A DNA stretch of 64,000 bases from Edwardsiella ictaluri ATCC 33202 (GCF_000264785.1 NZ_AFJI01000060.1:29466-93465), one strand, 5' to 3'; positions 17,410 through 27,182 are shown, numbered from the stretch's first letter. Made by a program: numbers and translations. Notes: generated from the sequence alone by a model not told the origin.

Positions 17410-18738
17410 CTACAGGCTCTCGCCCTCCAGCAGCGTACGCAGACCGGCCGCCTTATTCTCAATTTCCAGCCACTCTTGCTGCGGATCCGAGCCCGCCACG
17501 ATACCCGCACCGGCATACAAATGGATACGCTCGTCTTCGATCAGCGCCGAACGCAACGCAACGGCAAACTCGGCCTGCGCCAGCGCAAGGTAGCCTGCAG
17601 AGCCCGCATACCAGCCGCGCGCAAAGGGCTCATCGCGCATAATAAAATAGCGTGCGGGCTCACGAGGCAGTCCAGCCACCGCCGCTGTAGGCTGCAGGCG
17701 GCGCAGGCATTCAGCATCATCCTGCCGGTTGAGAATCACATGGATGCTGCGACGCAGATGCTGTACCTTGCGCAGCGCCACAATCTCCGCCGCCATCACC
17801 TCCAGCGTCGGCGCACCCGCGCCGCTGCACAGGCGCTGGCAGATATCATCAACCACCAGCAGATTTTCATGCTGATTCTTGCCATCTTGCATCAGCCATG
17901 CCGCGTTAGCCCGGCGCTGCACCTCGTTTTCACCGCGGGCGACGGTACCGGCCAGCGCCTCGGTCTCCAGCTGCCGACCAATACGGCGGTACAGCCGCTC
18001 CGGCGACGATCCCAAAAATGCCCGGTGCGGCGCCAACGCCAGCATAAAGTGGTAGCAACGGTGGTTGACTGCCCGGCTGGCGGCCAGAAACTGTGCTGCG
18101 CGCAGTGGCTCACAGAGGGTTAAGGTGGTACGGCGCGCCATCACTACCTTGGCAAATTCATTGCGGGCGATCGCTGCCAGCGCCTGGGTCAGCAGCGCGC
18201 ACCAGGCGCCGTGATCGGGCTGATGGGCGGCGCTCAGCACCTGAGCCTGTAGGGACCCCAGCGGCTGCGGCGGCAGCAGCGTGGCCAGATCGCTCAACGC
18301 CCGCGGCAGATCCTCCTGCAGCGATGTCTCGCTGTACAGGTATACCACCAGCTCAGCCCTATCACCGTAGCGCAGCAGCGCCAGACGCGGTAAAAACAGC
18401 AGGCTCTCCACCTCACCATAGCCATCCAATGCCACGCGGTCGAAAGCATTCAGCCCCCAGATCCGCAGATCCGGATGGTTGTACCCCCGGATAAACGCCT
18501 GCGCCTGCCCGGCATCGCGAAACACCTTCAGCGCCCCACACACCGCGGCCTCCTCCTCATCACTGCGGTGGCGCCAGTAAAACTGCGGATACAGCGGCTG
18601 GGTCGCCAGCCACGCCAGCATCGAATCACTGTCATCCGCCGCAAAGGGCAGCGCCACTCTGACCAGTCCCGGACCCTGCTGGGCCGCTTTCTGTAGCTGG
18701 GGGACAATGCGTTGTATCAGAGCAGTAAAATGGTGCAC
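17410..18738 (-). CDS. menF: Isochorismate synthase MenF
   Basis: Converts chorismate to isochorismate for menaquinone. 442 residues (431 in E. coli). The chorismate-binding domain occupies the C-terminal two thirds: NEFAKVVMARRTTL (Lys197 is the expected general base), AFLGSSPERLYRR, EALAGTVARGE, LRRSIHVILN and PTAAVAGLPREPA. The tail ...RGWYAGSAGYL, VALRSALI and YAGAGIVAGSDPQQEW is typical of the ADC synthase/anthranilate synthase I superfamily. The short spacer to menD (17172-17409) is AT-rich in part (ATTTAAAAGAGAATC) and has no gene. Confidence 0.95.
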   Translation of the reverse strand: MHHFTALIQRIVPQLQKAAQQGPGLVRVALPFAADDSDSMLAWLATQPLYPQFYWRHRSDEEEAAVCGALKVFRDAGQAQAFIRGYNHPDLRIWGLNAFDRVALDGYGEVESLLFLPRLALLRYGDRAELVVYLYSETSLQEDLPRALSDLATLLPPQPLGSLQAQVLSAAHQPDHGAWCALLTQALAAIARNEFAKVVMARRTTLTLCEPLRAAQFLAASRAVNHRCYHFMLALAPHRAFLGSSPERLYRRIGRQLETEALAGTVARGENEVQRRANAAWLMQDGKNQHENLLVVDDICQRLCSGAGAPTLEVMAAEIVALRKVQHLRRSIHVILNRQDDAECLRRLQPTAAVAGLPREPARYFIMRDEPFARGWYAGSAGYLALAQAEFAVALRSALIEDERIHLYAGAGIVAGSDPQQEWLEIENKAAGLRTLLEGESL

Positions 18739-18878
18739 GACAACCTCGGTCGGGGATAACAGCGGTTAGGAGAGTGGTGAATTATACGGGGGATTAAAGA
18801 GAAAAAAAGCGGATGAGGGTGATATCGCTCCCACTGGCGGACAATCGTTGAAAAAGCCACCAGCGTGATGTCCCCGAT

Positions 18879-19382
18879 CTAGCGAACCTCTGCACCATCA
18901 ACGCGAGTTTCCTCCTGCAACGGTACGCTGCGGCGCCGACGTGCCGCCAGCCACAGGCCGCTATTTTTCATCCCATAGCCAAACAGCAGCCCCAGCAACA
19001 GTGACGGTATCACCAGACGCCAGTCACCGTCGGCGGCAAAAGTGGCGCAGCAGCCGATAAAGGTCCCCGGAACAAAGGAGAGCCAACGCTGGCTGGCCTG
19101 AACGCACATCAGAAAAGCCACCGCTCCCGTCAGTCCATACCCCAGCAGCGCCATATGCGGCTGCAGCGCGCTGCCGTTGATGATGATCTCCGCCCAGAAC
19201 ACGCCGCTGCACAGGGTACACAGTGAGATACCCAGCCCTTTCAGCCCCCCCTGCGGACAGGCAAAGTACGCGGTACAACCCAGGAAACCGGCCCAGGCGG
19301 ACAGTCCGAGGCTGATGGCGACCCATCCCCACACGGCCGACAGGATCCCAGTGGTTAAGGCAATGGCAAGTAGGACGGACAT
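18879..19382 (-). CDS. DUF1097 family inner-membrane protein (YcdZ-like)
   Basis: 167 residues with about five hydrophobic segments, beginning MSVLLAIALTTGILSAVWGW and ending in a charged tail. Glycine- and aromatic-rich helices with YFACPQGG and FGYGMKNSGLWLA resemble the DUF1097 family (E. coli YcdZ, 163 aa), whose function is unknown. It is divergent from the secreted peptidase at 19667 with a CRP/FNR-like palindrome between. The start is the first ATG of the frame. Confidence 0.7.
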   Translation of the reverse strand: MSVLLAIALTTGILSAVWGWVAISLGLSAWAGFLGCTAYFACPQGGLKGLGISLCTLCSGVFWAEIIINGSALQPHMALLGYGLTGAVAFLMCVQASQRWLSFVPGTFIGCCATFAADGDWRLVIPSLLLGLLFGYGMKNSGLWLAARRRRSVPLQEETRVDGAEVR

Positions 19383-19487
19383 CGCAGACTCTCCTGATAC
19401 AAAAAGCGTAGTGTAGCGACGAGCGGGTAATATTCATTGATAGGAATCACACCGATACTTAATCATTTCGTGATAATTACATTTCAG

Positions 19488-19503
19488 AGTGATATTAATC
19501 ACA
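19488..19503. promoter_or_regulatory. CRP-like (or FNR-like) operator between the DUF1097 gene and the C69 peptidase
   Basis: AGTGA-TATTAA-TCACA matches 9 of 10 conserved bases of the CRP site TGTGA-N6-TCACA. Read as TTGAT-N4-ATCAA it matches 8 of 10 (GTGAT-ATTA-ATCAC), so FNR is the alternative. It sits 106 bases before the DUF1097 gene and 164 bases before the peptidase gene. Confidence 0.5.
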
Positions 19504-19666
19504 GTTTTATGTGGTTTATTCGATCCGCCATTCCCGACTGGCGCCGTGGTCATTTCCGCTTACAGAAGGTAACGCGCTTTTTATTGACATGGTTTGTAAC
19601 TGACGCTGACGCGATCTACTGTGAAGGCGATTTACGAAGCAATACCTATAACGATTGGAGTCACTT

Positions 19667-21133
19667 ATGAAAACCACTCTGCCTGCGGCAGCGATCGCCA
19701 CGCTGTGCGTCGGCCAGGCCATGGCCTGTACGACGATACTGGTGGGCAATCAGGCCACGACCGATGGTTCTTTTATCGCAGCGCGAAACGAAGACTACTC
19801 AGCAAATAACGCCAAGCATATGGTCATCCACCCGGCGGCCCATAATCAGCACGGGGTGTTTAAATCCCACGGTAATGACTTTACCTATCCACTGCCGAAA
19901 GAGGCGCTGCGCTACACCGCCATTCACGATTTTGATACCCAGGATAAATCAATGGGTGAAGCCGGCTTCAACTCCGCCGGCGTCGGAATGACCGCGACCG
20001 AAACGCTCTACAACGGGCAACCGGCGCTGAAGGCCGATCCTTATGTAGAGAAAACCGGGATCACGGAAGACGCTATCCAGACCGTGGTGCTTCCGCGTAT
20101 TCACAGCGCGCGTGAGGGCGTTGAGCTGCTGGGCAAGATCATTGAGCAGCAGGGAGCCGGTGAAGGCTTTGGCGTTGCCTTTGTTGACCAGCACGATCTG
20201 TGGTATCTGGAGACCGGCAGCGGCCACCAGTGGATGGCGACCCGCCTGCCAGCGGACAAATACCTGATCTCCGCCAATCAGGGCCGCCTGCGTCAATATG
20301 ATCCGAAAGACACCGCAAACTACCTGGGATCCCCGACGCTGATCAGCTTTGCCGAACAGCATGGACTGTACCGCCCGAAAGACGGCGCCTTCGACTTCCA
20401 CAAGGCCTATTCTCAGGACGTCGAAAACGATGTGACCTATAACTATCCGCGCGTCTGGACGCTGCAGCACATGTTCAACCCGCAGCTGAAGACCACCATC
20501 ACCGACGGTAAAAACTTCCCGGTCTTCCTCACCCCGGCCAAGAAGATCAGTATTGCCGACGTAGAGCTGGCGCTGCGTAACCATTATCAGGGGACCACGC
20601 ACGACCCCTATGCCAACAACAACCCGAAAGAGCCTTACCGTCCGATCTCAGTATTCCGCACCCAGGAGTCGCACATCCTGCAGGTCCGTCCTCACCTGCC
20701 AAAAGCGATCGGCGAAGTGGAATACGTCGCCTTCGGGATGTCCGCACTGAGTGTCTATATTCCTTACTATCAAGGCATTGAGCACTATTTGCCGGGCTAC
20801 GACAAGGGGAGCGATCGGGCCAGCGATGACTCCGTCAACTGGAAGTTCCGCACGCTGCAAACCCTGGTCATGCAGGATTACAACGCCTATGCGCCAGACG
20901 TTCAGCGCGCCTATAGCACGTTTGAGCAACAGACGGCCCAACGTCAGCAGAACATGGAGCAAGAGTACCTGACGCTCTACAAGTCTCAGCCGAAAAAGGC
21001 CCGGCTGCTGCTGCAACAGTTTGAGGATCAGACCATGCAGGACGCGCTGAAGCTGACCGATCAGCTGACCAGTCAGGTCGTAACCAAAATGACCCATGCC
21101 ACCGACATGAAGTATCACTTCGAAGGGGCATAA
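19667..21133 (+). CDS. Secreted peptidase family C69 (PepD/dipeptidase A type, Ntn hydrolase)
   Basis: 488 residues. The first 20 form a Sec signal peptide ending GQAMA, directly followed by Cys21 (CTTILVG). Family C69 dipeptidases are Ntn hydrolases that use a newly exposed N-terminal Cys as nucleophile, so signal cleavage would activate the enzyme. Further family motifs: FIAARNEDYS, GFNSAGVGMTATET, FGVAFVDQHDLWYLETGSGH and YLISANQGRL. It likely cleaves dipeptides in the periplasm; specificity is unknown. I start at ATG 19667 (GGAG 7 bases upstream) rather than TTG 19655. Monocistronic, with a strong bidirectional terminator shared with the hyb operon. Confidence 0.88.
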   Translation: MKTTLPAAAIATLCVGQAMACTTILVGNQATTDGSFIAARNEDYSANNAKHMVIHPAAHNQHGVFKSHGNDFTYPLPKEALRYTAIHDFDTQDKSMGEAGFNSAGVGMTATETLYNGQPALKADPYVEKTGITEDAIQTVVLPRIHSAREGVELLGKIIEQQGAGEGFGVAFVDQHDLWYLETGSGHQWMATRLPADKYLISANQGRLRQYDPKDTANYLGSPTLISFAEQHGLYRPKDGAFDFHKAYSQDVENDVTYNYPRVWTLQHMFNPQLKTTITDGKNFPVFLTPAKKISIADVELALRNHYQGTTHDPYANNNPKEPYRPISVFRTQESHILQVRPHLPKAIGEVEYVAFGMSALSVYIPYYQGIEHYLPGYDKGSDRASDDSVNWKFRTLQTLVMQDYNAYAPDVQRAYSTFEQQTAQRQQNMEQEYLTLYKSQPKKARLLLQQFEDQTMQDALKLTDQLTSQVVTKMTHATDMKYHFEGA

Positions 21134-21148
21134 CGCCAGGCGCAGGCC

Positions 21149-21186
21149 ATAAAAAAACACCCCGCGCTGCGGGGTGTTTTTTTATG
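21149..21186. terminator. Bidirectional intrinsic terminator between the C69 peptidase and hybE
   Basis: Symmetric element with A7, a GC-rich stem CACCCCGC/GCGGGGTG around a three-base loop, and T7, working in both directions. It ends both the peptidase gene and the hybOABCDE operon. Confidence 0.93.
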
Positions 21187-21191
21187 GACGC

Positions 21192-21704
21192 TTAACCGCG
21201 ACGGCTGAACAGCGCTCGCCGGGAAAGATCCACCTCGTGGGTCTCCGCCACCGGCAGGGAGAGCAGCATGGTCAGCGTATCGTGCATCAGCTGTTCGGCC
21301 TGCTCTGCCTCCAGATGGGGATCGAGAGGCGACATCAGCGAACAGGAGAGTAACTGTCCGCTCTGTGGCAGTTCGCCGATCATAAAGGTCATGTTGCCGC
21401 GCGGCAGCTGCAACGCCAGACGATCGCCAATCTTACGCACCGGCCACACCTGCCCCGGTCCCGGCAGGATCACCACGCTCAACATCCACGGCGTCAGCAC
21501 GCAGCCGATCCACTGCCCGTCAAACGGACGCATCACGGCACTGACCGGGATACCTACACGATAGAACGGCAGACTGTGCATTTCGCCCGCGGCGATCTGC
21601 TGATACTGTGCGATCAGCTGCGCGGCAGGATCGCTGTCGAACCCTAAGCGCCCGGCGACCATGCCCTGCTCCGGCTGCTCATCGTGCGGGAACTCAACGT
21701 GCAT
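21192..21704 (-). CDS. hybE: Hydrogenase-2 accessory protein HybE
   Basis: Chaperone that in E. coli binds the small subunit HybO and holds back Tat export until maturation is complete. 170 residues from ATG 21704 (AGGGGG upstream), overlapping hybD by 11 bases; E. coli HybE has 162. Conserved core: GQWIGCVLTPWMLSVVILPG, WPVRKIGDRLALQLP, MTFMIGEL and SCSLMSPLDPH, and a tail with RRALFSRRG. The frame is open to 21743 but that start lies within hybD. It is the last gene of the cluster: hybF and hybG, which follow in E. coli, are absent here. Confidence 0.93.
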   Translation of the reverse strand: MHVEFPHDEQPEQGMVAGRLGFDSDPAAQLIAQYQQIAAGEMHSLPFYRVGIPVSAVMRPFDGQWIGCVLTPWMLSVVILPGPGQVWPVRKIGDRLALQLPRGNMTFMIGELPQSGQLLSCSLMSPLDPHLEAEQAEQLMHDTLTMLLSLPVAETHEVDLSRRALFSRRG

Positions 21705-22188
21705 GGATGTCCCCCTGATGCAGGGCCTGGATCCCCTGCTCACGCAGGATAGCCAACACCCTATCCATCGCCACCGGCACTGCGCTGGCGATCGCTGGCG
21801 TCAAACCAATGTTCGGCTCCAGCGACTGCGGCTCAATGCCGACCAGCGTCAGCTTCTTCGGAAACTCGTCCGTCAGGCGCAGTGCCGACAGTACATCGGA
21901 CAGCCCCAGCTGATGAGGCGAAATCTTGCGGCTGAACATCGCCGGGACTTCCTCATCACGCAGCGTGATGATACTGCCAGGCTCGCCACCGCAGAACACG
22001 GCATCCACCACGATCAGGTGATCGCGGCAGGCCAGGTACTCCAGCAGCTCCATTCCTGCGGTACCGCCATCCATCAGCTCGACATTGGCCGGAAAGCGGT
22101 AGTCGCGCTGTAGGCGCTCAACAATACGCACGCCGACAGCCTCATCGCTGAGCAGCAGGTTTCCAATCCCGAGAATCAGCGTATTCAT
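21694..22188 (-). CDS. hybD: Hydrogenase-2 maturation endopeptidase HybD
   Basis: Nickel-dependent endopeptidase that removes the C-terminal tail of HybC after the NiFe cofactor is inserted. 164 residues, as in E. coli. The nickel ligands are visible as Glu16 (GNLLLSDEAVG), Asp62 (LIVVDAVFCGG) and His92 (SPHQLGLSDVL). Its ATG overlaps the hybC stop as TAATG, consistent with coupled synthesis of protease and substrate. Confidence 0.96.
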   Translation of the reverse strand: MNTLILGIGNLLLSDEAVGVRIVERLQRDYRFPANVELMDGGTAGMELLEYLACRDHLIVVDAVFCGGEPGSIITLRDEEVPAMFSRKISPHQLGLSDVLSALRLTDEFPKKLTLVGIEPQSLEPNIGLTPAIASAVPVAMDRVLAILREQGIQALHQGDIHAR

Positions 22189-23891
22189 TACAGGATTTTT
22201 ACCTTGGTGGTTTCGCCGTCCAGGGTATTCACCACGTGCACAGCGCAGGACATACAGGGGTCGAAGGAGTGCACGGTACGCACCACCTCCAGCGGTTTGT
22301 TGATGTCTGCTACCGGCGTACCAACCAGCGCCTGCTCGTACGGTCCCGGCTCATCCTGTCCGTTGCGCGGGCCGGAGTTCCAGGTTGATGGCACCACTGC
22401 CTGATAGTTGGCGATCTTGCCACCCTTGATGACGATCCAGTGCGACAGTGCACCGCGCGGCGCCTCTTCGAAGCCAACGCCACGGTACTCTTTGTTCGGG
22501 TCAATTTCAGCCGGGATATAGGCCACGTGATCGCCCTTACCAATATTGTCGATCAGCGCCTGCCACTGCATCATCAGGGTATCTTTCAGCACGCAGCAAC
22601 GCACCGCGCGGCCAATGATACGGCCCATGGTGGAGTGCAGCTGCTCGACCTGCAGCGTCTTGCCGGTCAGCTTCTGGTACAGCCCATTGACTTCGTTGTA
22701 ATGTTTGACGGTGTCTTCATGCTTGGCCGCCAGCTTCACCAGCAGATCGGCCAGCGGGCCGACTTCGACCACCTTGCCGTACAGGGTCGGTGATTTCACC
22801 CAGGAGTACTTACCGTCCTCCTGCCAGCCGGTGTAGTTCGGCTCGGTTTTCCCTTCCCACGGCTTCAGGTTGGCATCATCCTGGTACCAGGAGTGTTTGC
22901 TGGATTCGGCGATACCGGCAATCAGCCACGGATCCTGCTGGCTGTTGATCGGACGGTAGTTGGCCATGTCGCCGTTTTCAATGTAGCCGCCCGGCAGCAG
23001 GAAGCTACCACCGTCGCCGTCAGTCGGCAGCTCCGGCACGCTCAGGTAGTGCTGAGCGCCGCGGCCCAGCGTCATCCACTCCGGGTAGTTGGCCGCGATG
23101 ATCGCCGCATCCACCTTGTACACCTGCTCAATAAAGTCGCCCAGACGTTCAATAAACATCTTGACGTACATCAGGCGCTCCAGGTTGAGCACGCTCGGTG
23201 CGTTCAGGTTGATCGGGTTGGCTACCCCACCGACCGCCAGGTTCTGGATATGCGGAGACTTACCGCCCAGGATGGCAACGACGCGGTTGGCATCACGCTG
23301 ACACTCCAGTGCCTGCAGGTAGTGGGCGACAGCGATCAGGTTCACCTCTGGAGAGAGCTTCATCTCCTTGTGGCCCCAGTAGCCGTTGGCAAAGATCCCC
23401 AGTTGGCCGCTGTCGACCAGATTACGGATCTTCTGCTGTACCTTGGCGAACTCGCCGGCGCTGTTCAGCTGCCAGGCGGAAACGCCCTGCAGCATCGCCT
23501 CACACTTGTTCGGATCGGCTTTCAGCGCGGAGGTGATGTCCACCCAGTCCATCGCCGACAGCTGATAAAAGTGCACGATATGGTCGTGAATGCTGTGCGC
23601 CGACAGGATCAGGTTACGGATATACTGCGCGTTCACCGGGACCTTGGCCCCAACGGCGCTTTCGACCGCGCGGACGGAGGCGATAGCGTGGATGGTGGTA
23701 CATACGCCGCAGATACGCTGAACGATCATCCAGGCATCGCGTGGGTCATTACCCTTAACGATGTCTTCCATCCCACGCCACATAGTGCCGGATGACCAGG
23801 CTTTAGTCACTTTGCCGTTTTCGATCTCGCAGTCAATGCGCAGATGGCCCTCGATGCGGGTAATCGGGTCGATAGTAATACGTTGGCTCAT
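22188..23891 (-). CDS. hybC: Hydrogenase-2 large (NiFe) subunit HybC precursor
   Basis: Catalytic subunit of the uptake hydrogenase 2, which oxidises H2 on the periplasmic side and feeds electrons to menaquinone. 567 residues, as in E. coli. The NiFe ligands are in the N-terminal RICGVCTTIHA and the C-terminal DPCMSCAVH motifs. After the His, a 15-residue tail (VVNTLDGETTKVKIL) is the extension removed by HybD. It has no signal peptide, as expected: it is exported with HybO by the Tat system. Start overlaps the hybB stop by four bases. Confidence 0.98.
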   Translation of the reverse strand: MSQRITIDPITRIEGHLRIDCEIENGKVTKAWSSGTMWRGMEDIVKGNDPRDAWMIVQRICGVCTTIHAIASVRAVESAVGAKVPVNAQYIRNLILSAHSIHDHIVHFYQLSAMDWVDITSALKADPNKCEAMLQGVSAWQLNSAGEFAKVQQKIRNLVDSGQLGIFANGYWGHKEMKLSPEVNLIAVAHYLQALECQRDANRVVAILGGKSPHIQNLAVGGVANPINLNAPSVLNLERLMYVKMFIERLGDFIEQVYKVDAAIIAANYPEWMTLGRGAQHYLSVPELPTDGDGGSFLLPGGYIENGDMANYRPINSQQDPWLIAGIAESSKHSWYQDDANLKPWEGKTEPNYTGWQEDGKYSWVKSPTLYGKVVEVGPLADLLVKLAAKHEDTVKHYNEVNGLYQKLTGKTLQVEQLHSTMGRIIGRAVRCCVLKDTLMMQWQALIDNIGKGDHVAYIPAEIDPNKEYRGVGFEEAPRGALSHWIVIKGGKIANYQAVVPSTWNSGPRNGQDEPGPYEQALVGTPVADINKPLEVVRTVHSFDPCMSCAVHVVNTLDGETTKVKIL

Positions 23892-25078
23892 ACTTTAGCT
23901 TTCCCTTGGGCCTGATAACCTTGGTGTTTTAAATGGTCAAGCGCTGGCAACACCGGCAGCAACCGGATCAGCAGCAAATAAGCAACGACTTCAATAGCCA
24001 CGAAGCCCATTGAAATCAGCACCTCTTCAGAGGTTGGAAAATATCCGTAGCCGTTACCCGGCATAAAGGCCAGCAACGAGTAGTTCAAGCGCCACAGTGC
24101 CGAGCCGAGCAACATGCTCAGCGCGCCGACAAACAGAATGCGTGAATCTTTACGGCAGCGCGCAGAGCAGAATGCCAGCAGCGGGAACAGCATCAGCATG
24201 GCCTCACACCAAAAGCTGACGGAGTAGCGGTCGAACTGGAACAGGTAATGCAGTTTATCATGCATCGCCAGTTCGCCGAAGCGCAGCACCAGGAACAGCA
24301 GCAGGAATACCTGGATCACCCGCACCAGCTTGGCAAACAGGGTTTTCTCATCCGGACCGCGGCCCCGCAACCCCGCCTGCACCAGCGAACCTTCAAAAAC
24401 CACGATGGCGAAGCCCATGATAAAGGCTGTCAGCACCGACAGTAACGGCAGCAGCTCATAACTTTGCCACAGCGGATGCACCTTCTTCCCGGCAGAGATC
24501 ATCAGCGATCCCATAGAGGACTGGTGCATGGTCGGCAGCAGCGCACCCAACGCCAGAATAAAGAACATCACTTTATTCAGTCGTTTCAGCGACACTTTCC
24601 ACCCGAAGCGCTCCAGGATCACCGGTGCGAACTCCAGCGCCATGACACCGATGTACACCGTCATACAGACCGCCGTCTCGAACAGTACCGAGGAGGTGTT
24701 GAAGTGCCCCGGAATGTAGAAGTACGGCAGATTCCAGTAACGACCGACGTCGATGGTGATGGAAAGGCCGCCGAGGGAGTAACCGAACAGGCTGGCCAGC
24801 AACGCCGGGCGCACCAACGGATGATACTCGCCGCGGTTAAACACATACACCGCCCAGGCCAACGCCCAGCCGCCACAGGCAAAGCCGGTGCCGATCAGCA
24901 GGTCGAAGGCGATCCAGATCCCCCAGGGATATCCCCCGTTCAGATCGGCGACAGAGCCGATGCCAAAGATCAAACGTTTCAGGATAAACATCCCGCACAG
25001 CAGGATGAACGGGGCCAGCAACACGACGGGCCAACTGACCAGACGCCCGCCGAGCGGACTGGCTTTATGCTCACTCAT
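23888..25078 (-). CDS. hybB: Hydrogenase-2 membrane subunit HybB (NrfD family)
   Basis: Integral membrane quinone-reducing subunit of hydrogenase 2 (NrfD/PsrC-like, about ten helices, no haem). 396 residues from ATG 25078 ([11 protein letters not shown]), which matches the E. coli N terminus (392 aa); the open frame extends six codons further. Conserved stretches [59 protein letters not shown] and [12 protein letters not shown] support it. Its first codon lies within the last codons of hybA. Confidence 0.96.
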   Translation of the reverse strand: MSEHKASPLGGRLVSWPVVLLAPFILLCGMFILKRLIFGIGSVADLNGGYPWGIWIAFDLLIGTGFACGGWALAWAVYVFNRGEYHPLVRPALLASLFGYSLGGLSITIDVGRYWNLPYFYIPGHFNTSSVLFETAVCMTVYIGVMALEFAPVILERFGWKVSLKRLNKVMFFILALGALLPTMHQSSMGSLMISAGKKVHPLWQSYELLPLLSVLTAFIMGFAIVVFEGSLVQAGLRGRGPDEKTLFAKLVRVIQVFLLLFLVLRFGELAMHDKLHYLFQFDRYSVSFWCEAMLMLFPLLAFCSARCRKDSRILFVGALSMLLGSALWRLNYSLLAFMPGNGYGYFPTSEEVLISMGFVAIEVVAYLLLIRLLPVLPALDHLKHQGYQAQGKAKV

Positions 25079-26054
25079 TATCATCGTCTCCGTCATGGTG
25101 ATTCTTGGTGTTTCGATAGGTCATTACCGAAAGACCGGCCAGGACCACCAACGGCAGGATCATGCCTTTGTACAGCGTATGCTGAATATGCTCGGAACGG
25201 GCGCCCGTCGACAGCGCATCCAACTGCGGCATCCCCAGCTTCTCGTAGGGTACGCCCGCCAGAACCAGAACCTGGGTCCCTCCCCCCTCTTTCTCGCCAT
25301 ACACATAAGGCTGATAGTGGGCGACCGGATGCAGATAGCTGTCGTTACTGTGCAGGGTCTGACGCGGATAGGCATACTCTGCACCGGGACGCGCTGCCAG
25401 ACGCTTCTTGGCCTCGGCCAGCAGCGCGTCACGGGTACCATAGATCACTGCACCGGCAGGACACACCTCGACACAACCCGGCAGCTTACCCTGATCGATA
25501 CGCTCCAACCCTTTCTGATTACACAGCTCACACTTGTGAATCGCCCCGAACGGGTTATCGTAATCATACTTCGGTACGTCGAACGGGCAGGCCACCATGC
25601 AATAGCGACAGCCGGTGCAGACGTCAGGATCGTACATGACGATCCCGGTGACGGGGTGCTTTTTCAGCGCCGATACCGGGCAGACGGAAACGCAGTTAGG
25701 ATCGACACAGTGCATGCACTGCTTCTTGATATAGGCATAGCCGTTTTCCAACTGATCCTTGTTGACCCCGCTACCATCACGCCATACCTGAATAATGTTA
25801 TTGGTATAGGGAGTCAGCTTGTCATTGTTGGACCAGGTCGGATCGCCGTTCGGGTTCAGCTGATTTTTGTTCAGGCGCTGGCACTCCGCAACGCAGGCCT
25901 GGCAACCCACGCACAACGTTGAGTCATATAGCATCCCCACCGCCGTCGGGATCGGCGGCTTGTTCTCAGCCGCAGCCTGGGCGCTGCCAGAAGCGGCTGT
26001 GCCCGCCGCCAGCGCGCCGACAGAGGCGAACTTCAGAAAATTTCGTCTGTTCAC
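25071..26054 (-). CDS. hybA: Hydrogenase-2 ferredoxin-like subunit HybA
   Basis: Periplasmic 16Fe electron-transfer subunit linking HybO to HybB. 327 residues. A Tat signal starts [18 protein letters not shown]. Four [4Fe-4S] clusters are indicated by the Cys runs [45 protein letters not shown] and CELCNQKG with a later [12 protein letters not shown]-terminal membrane anchor ([14 protein letters not shown]) is followed by a charged tail. It lies three bases after hybO and overlaps hybB. Confidence 0.97.
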   Translation of the reverse strand: MNRRNFLKFASVGALAAGTAASGSAQAAAENKPPIPTAVGMLYDSTLCVGCQACVAECQRLNKNQLNPNGDPTWSNNDKLTPYTNNIIQVWRDGSGVNKDQLENGYAYIKKQCMHCVDPNCVSVCPVSALKKHPVTGIVMYDPDVCTGCRYCMVACPFDVPKYDYDNPFGAIHKCELCNQKGLERIDQGKLPGCVEVCPAGAVIYGTRDALLAEAKKRLAARPGAEYAYPRQTLHSNDSYLHPVAHYQPYVYGEKEGGGTQVLVLAGVPYEKLGMPQLDALSTGARSEHIQHTLYKGMILPLVVLAGLSVMTYRNTKNHHDGDDDNE

Positions 26055-26057
26055 GGT

Positions 26058-27182
26058 TTACTCCTCCCGTGAATCGTGTTGATCCGCCTGGTTACGCTGC
26101 TGCTGGCGACCCAGCTCACGCACAGCCATCAGACTCACCCCGGCCAGGATCCCCAGCGCGCCGCCGATAAGGCCGGTGGCCGTCGGCGAAATATGCCCGC
26201 CCTCTTTGTTATCCACCAGCGGTTTTTCTGCGCGCGGCGTCGGATTCTCTACGCTGGATAGCTGGAAGATCCCCTTGGTAAAGCCGACACCCTGCTCGTT
26301 ACAGCCGTAGCATGGGTGGCCGATACCCACCGGCCAGATGCCGCCGCCGATGTCGCAGAACTCCAGCGTCGAGCAGTTGCCGTAGGTTTCCGGCCCCTTA
26401 CAGCCAAGGTGATACAGACACCAGCCCTGACGGTGGCCATAGTCACCGAACTCTTTGGCGAAGCGGCCAGCGTCGAAGTGCGGGCGACGCTCGCAGTTCT
26501 CGTGGATCAGGCGCTCGTAGGCGAACAGCGGACGGTGCTTGCTGTCCAGCTCCGGCAGCTTGCCATAGGTGATGTAGTAGACCACGGTGGTCAGGAAGTT
26601 ATGCGGGTTAGGCGGACAGCCCGGGATATTGATCACCGGACGACCCAGCGCCTCTTCCAGGCTGACGGCGCCGGTCGGGTTACCGCCGGTGGCCGGAACG
26701 CCGCCCCAGGCGGAGCAGGAGCCGATAGCGATCACCGCAGCCGCATCGGCGGCTGCCTTACGGATCTGATCGACGATAGGCTCACCGGCCACCATACAAT
26801 ACACGCCGCCGTCTTTCAGCGGAATGGAGCCATCCACCACCAGGACATATTTGCCCTTGTAGCGCGCCATGGCGTCGTGCAGGTTTTCTTCAACCTGATG
26901 ACCGAAGGCTGATGACAGTACCTCATGATATTCCAATGAGATGGTATTCAGCAGCAGCGTTTCCAGCGTCGGGTGCGTGGAACGCAGCAGGGCCTCGGTA
27001 CAGCCGGTACACTCCTGGGCACCAATCCAGATAACCGGAGGACGCTGCGGACTGGTGATCGCTGCCGCCATTTCCGCCGCCGCATTGGAGCTTAACCCTA
27101 GTGTGGCGGCCATGCCCGCGCACAGTTTCATAAAGTCACGACGATTGATGCCGTGAGCGGATAAAAAAGAATCCTCAACCAT
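26058..27182 (-). CDS. hybO: Hydrogenase-2 small subunit HybO
   Basis: Iron-sulfur small subunit of hydrogenase 2. 374 residues (372 in E. coli). The Tat signal carries GINRRDFMKLCAGMAATLG. Cluster ligands: proximal WIGAQECTGCTEALLRSTHP with AIGSCSAWGG and NIPGCPPNPHNF; distal HENCERRP and CLYHLGCKGPETYGNC; medial WPVGIGHPCYGCNEQGV. A C-terminal transmembrane helix (IGGALGILAGVSLMAV) anchors the complex. First gene of the operon; a perfect FNR box lies ~84 bases upstream of its start. Confidence 0.98.
   Translation of the reverse strand: MVEDSFLSAHGINRRDFMKLCAGMAATLGLSSNAAAEMAAAITSPQRPPVIWIGAQECTGCTEALLRSTHPTLETLLLNTISLEYHEVLSSAFGHQVEENLHDAMARYKGKYVLVVDGSIPLKDGGVYCMVAGEPIVDQIRKAAADAAAVIAIGSCSAWGGVPATGGNPTGAVSLEEALGRPVINIPGCPPNPHNFLTTVVYYITYGKLPELDSKHRPLFAYERLIHENCERRPHFDAGRFAKEFGDYGHRQGWCLYHLGCKGPETYGNCSTLEFCDIGGGIWPVGIGHPCYGCNEQGVGFTKGIFQLSSVENPTPRAEKPLVDNKEGGHISPTATGLIGGALGILAGVSLMAVRELGRQQQRNQADQHDSREE

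Noticed and set aside
22893..23795. 300-residue plus-strand open frame
   Set aside because: Antisense to hybC, whose NiFe motifs and length are unambiguous.
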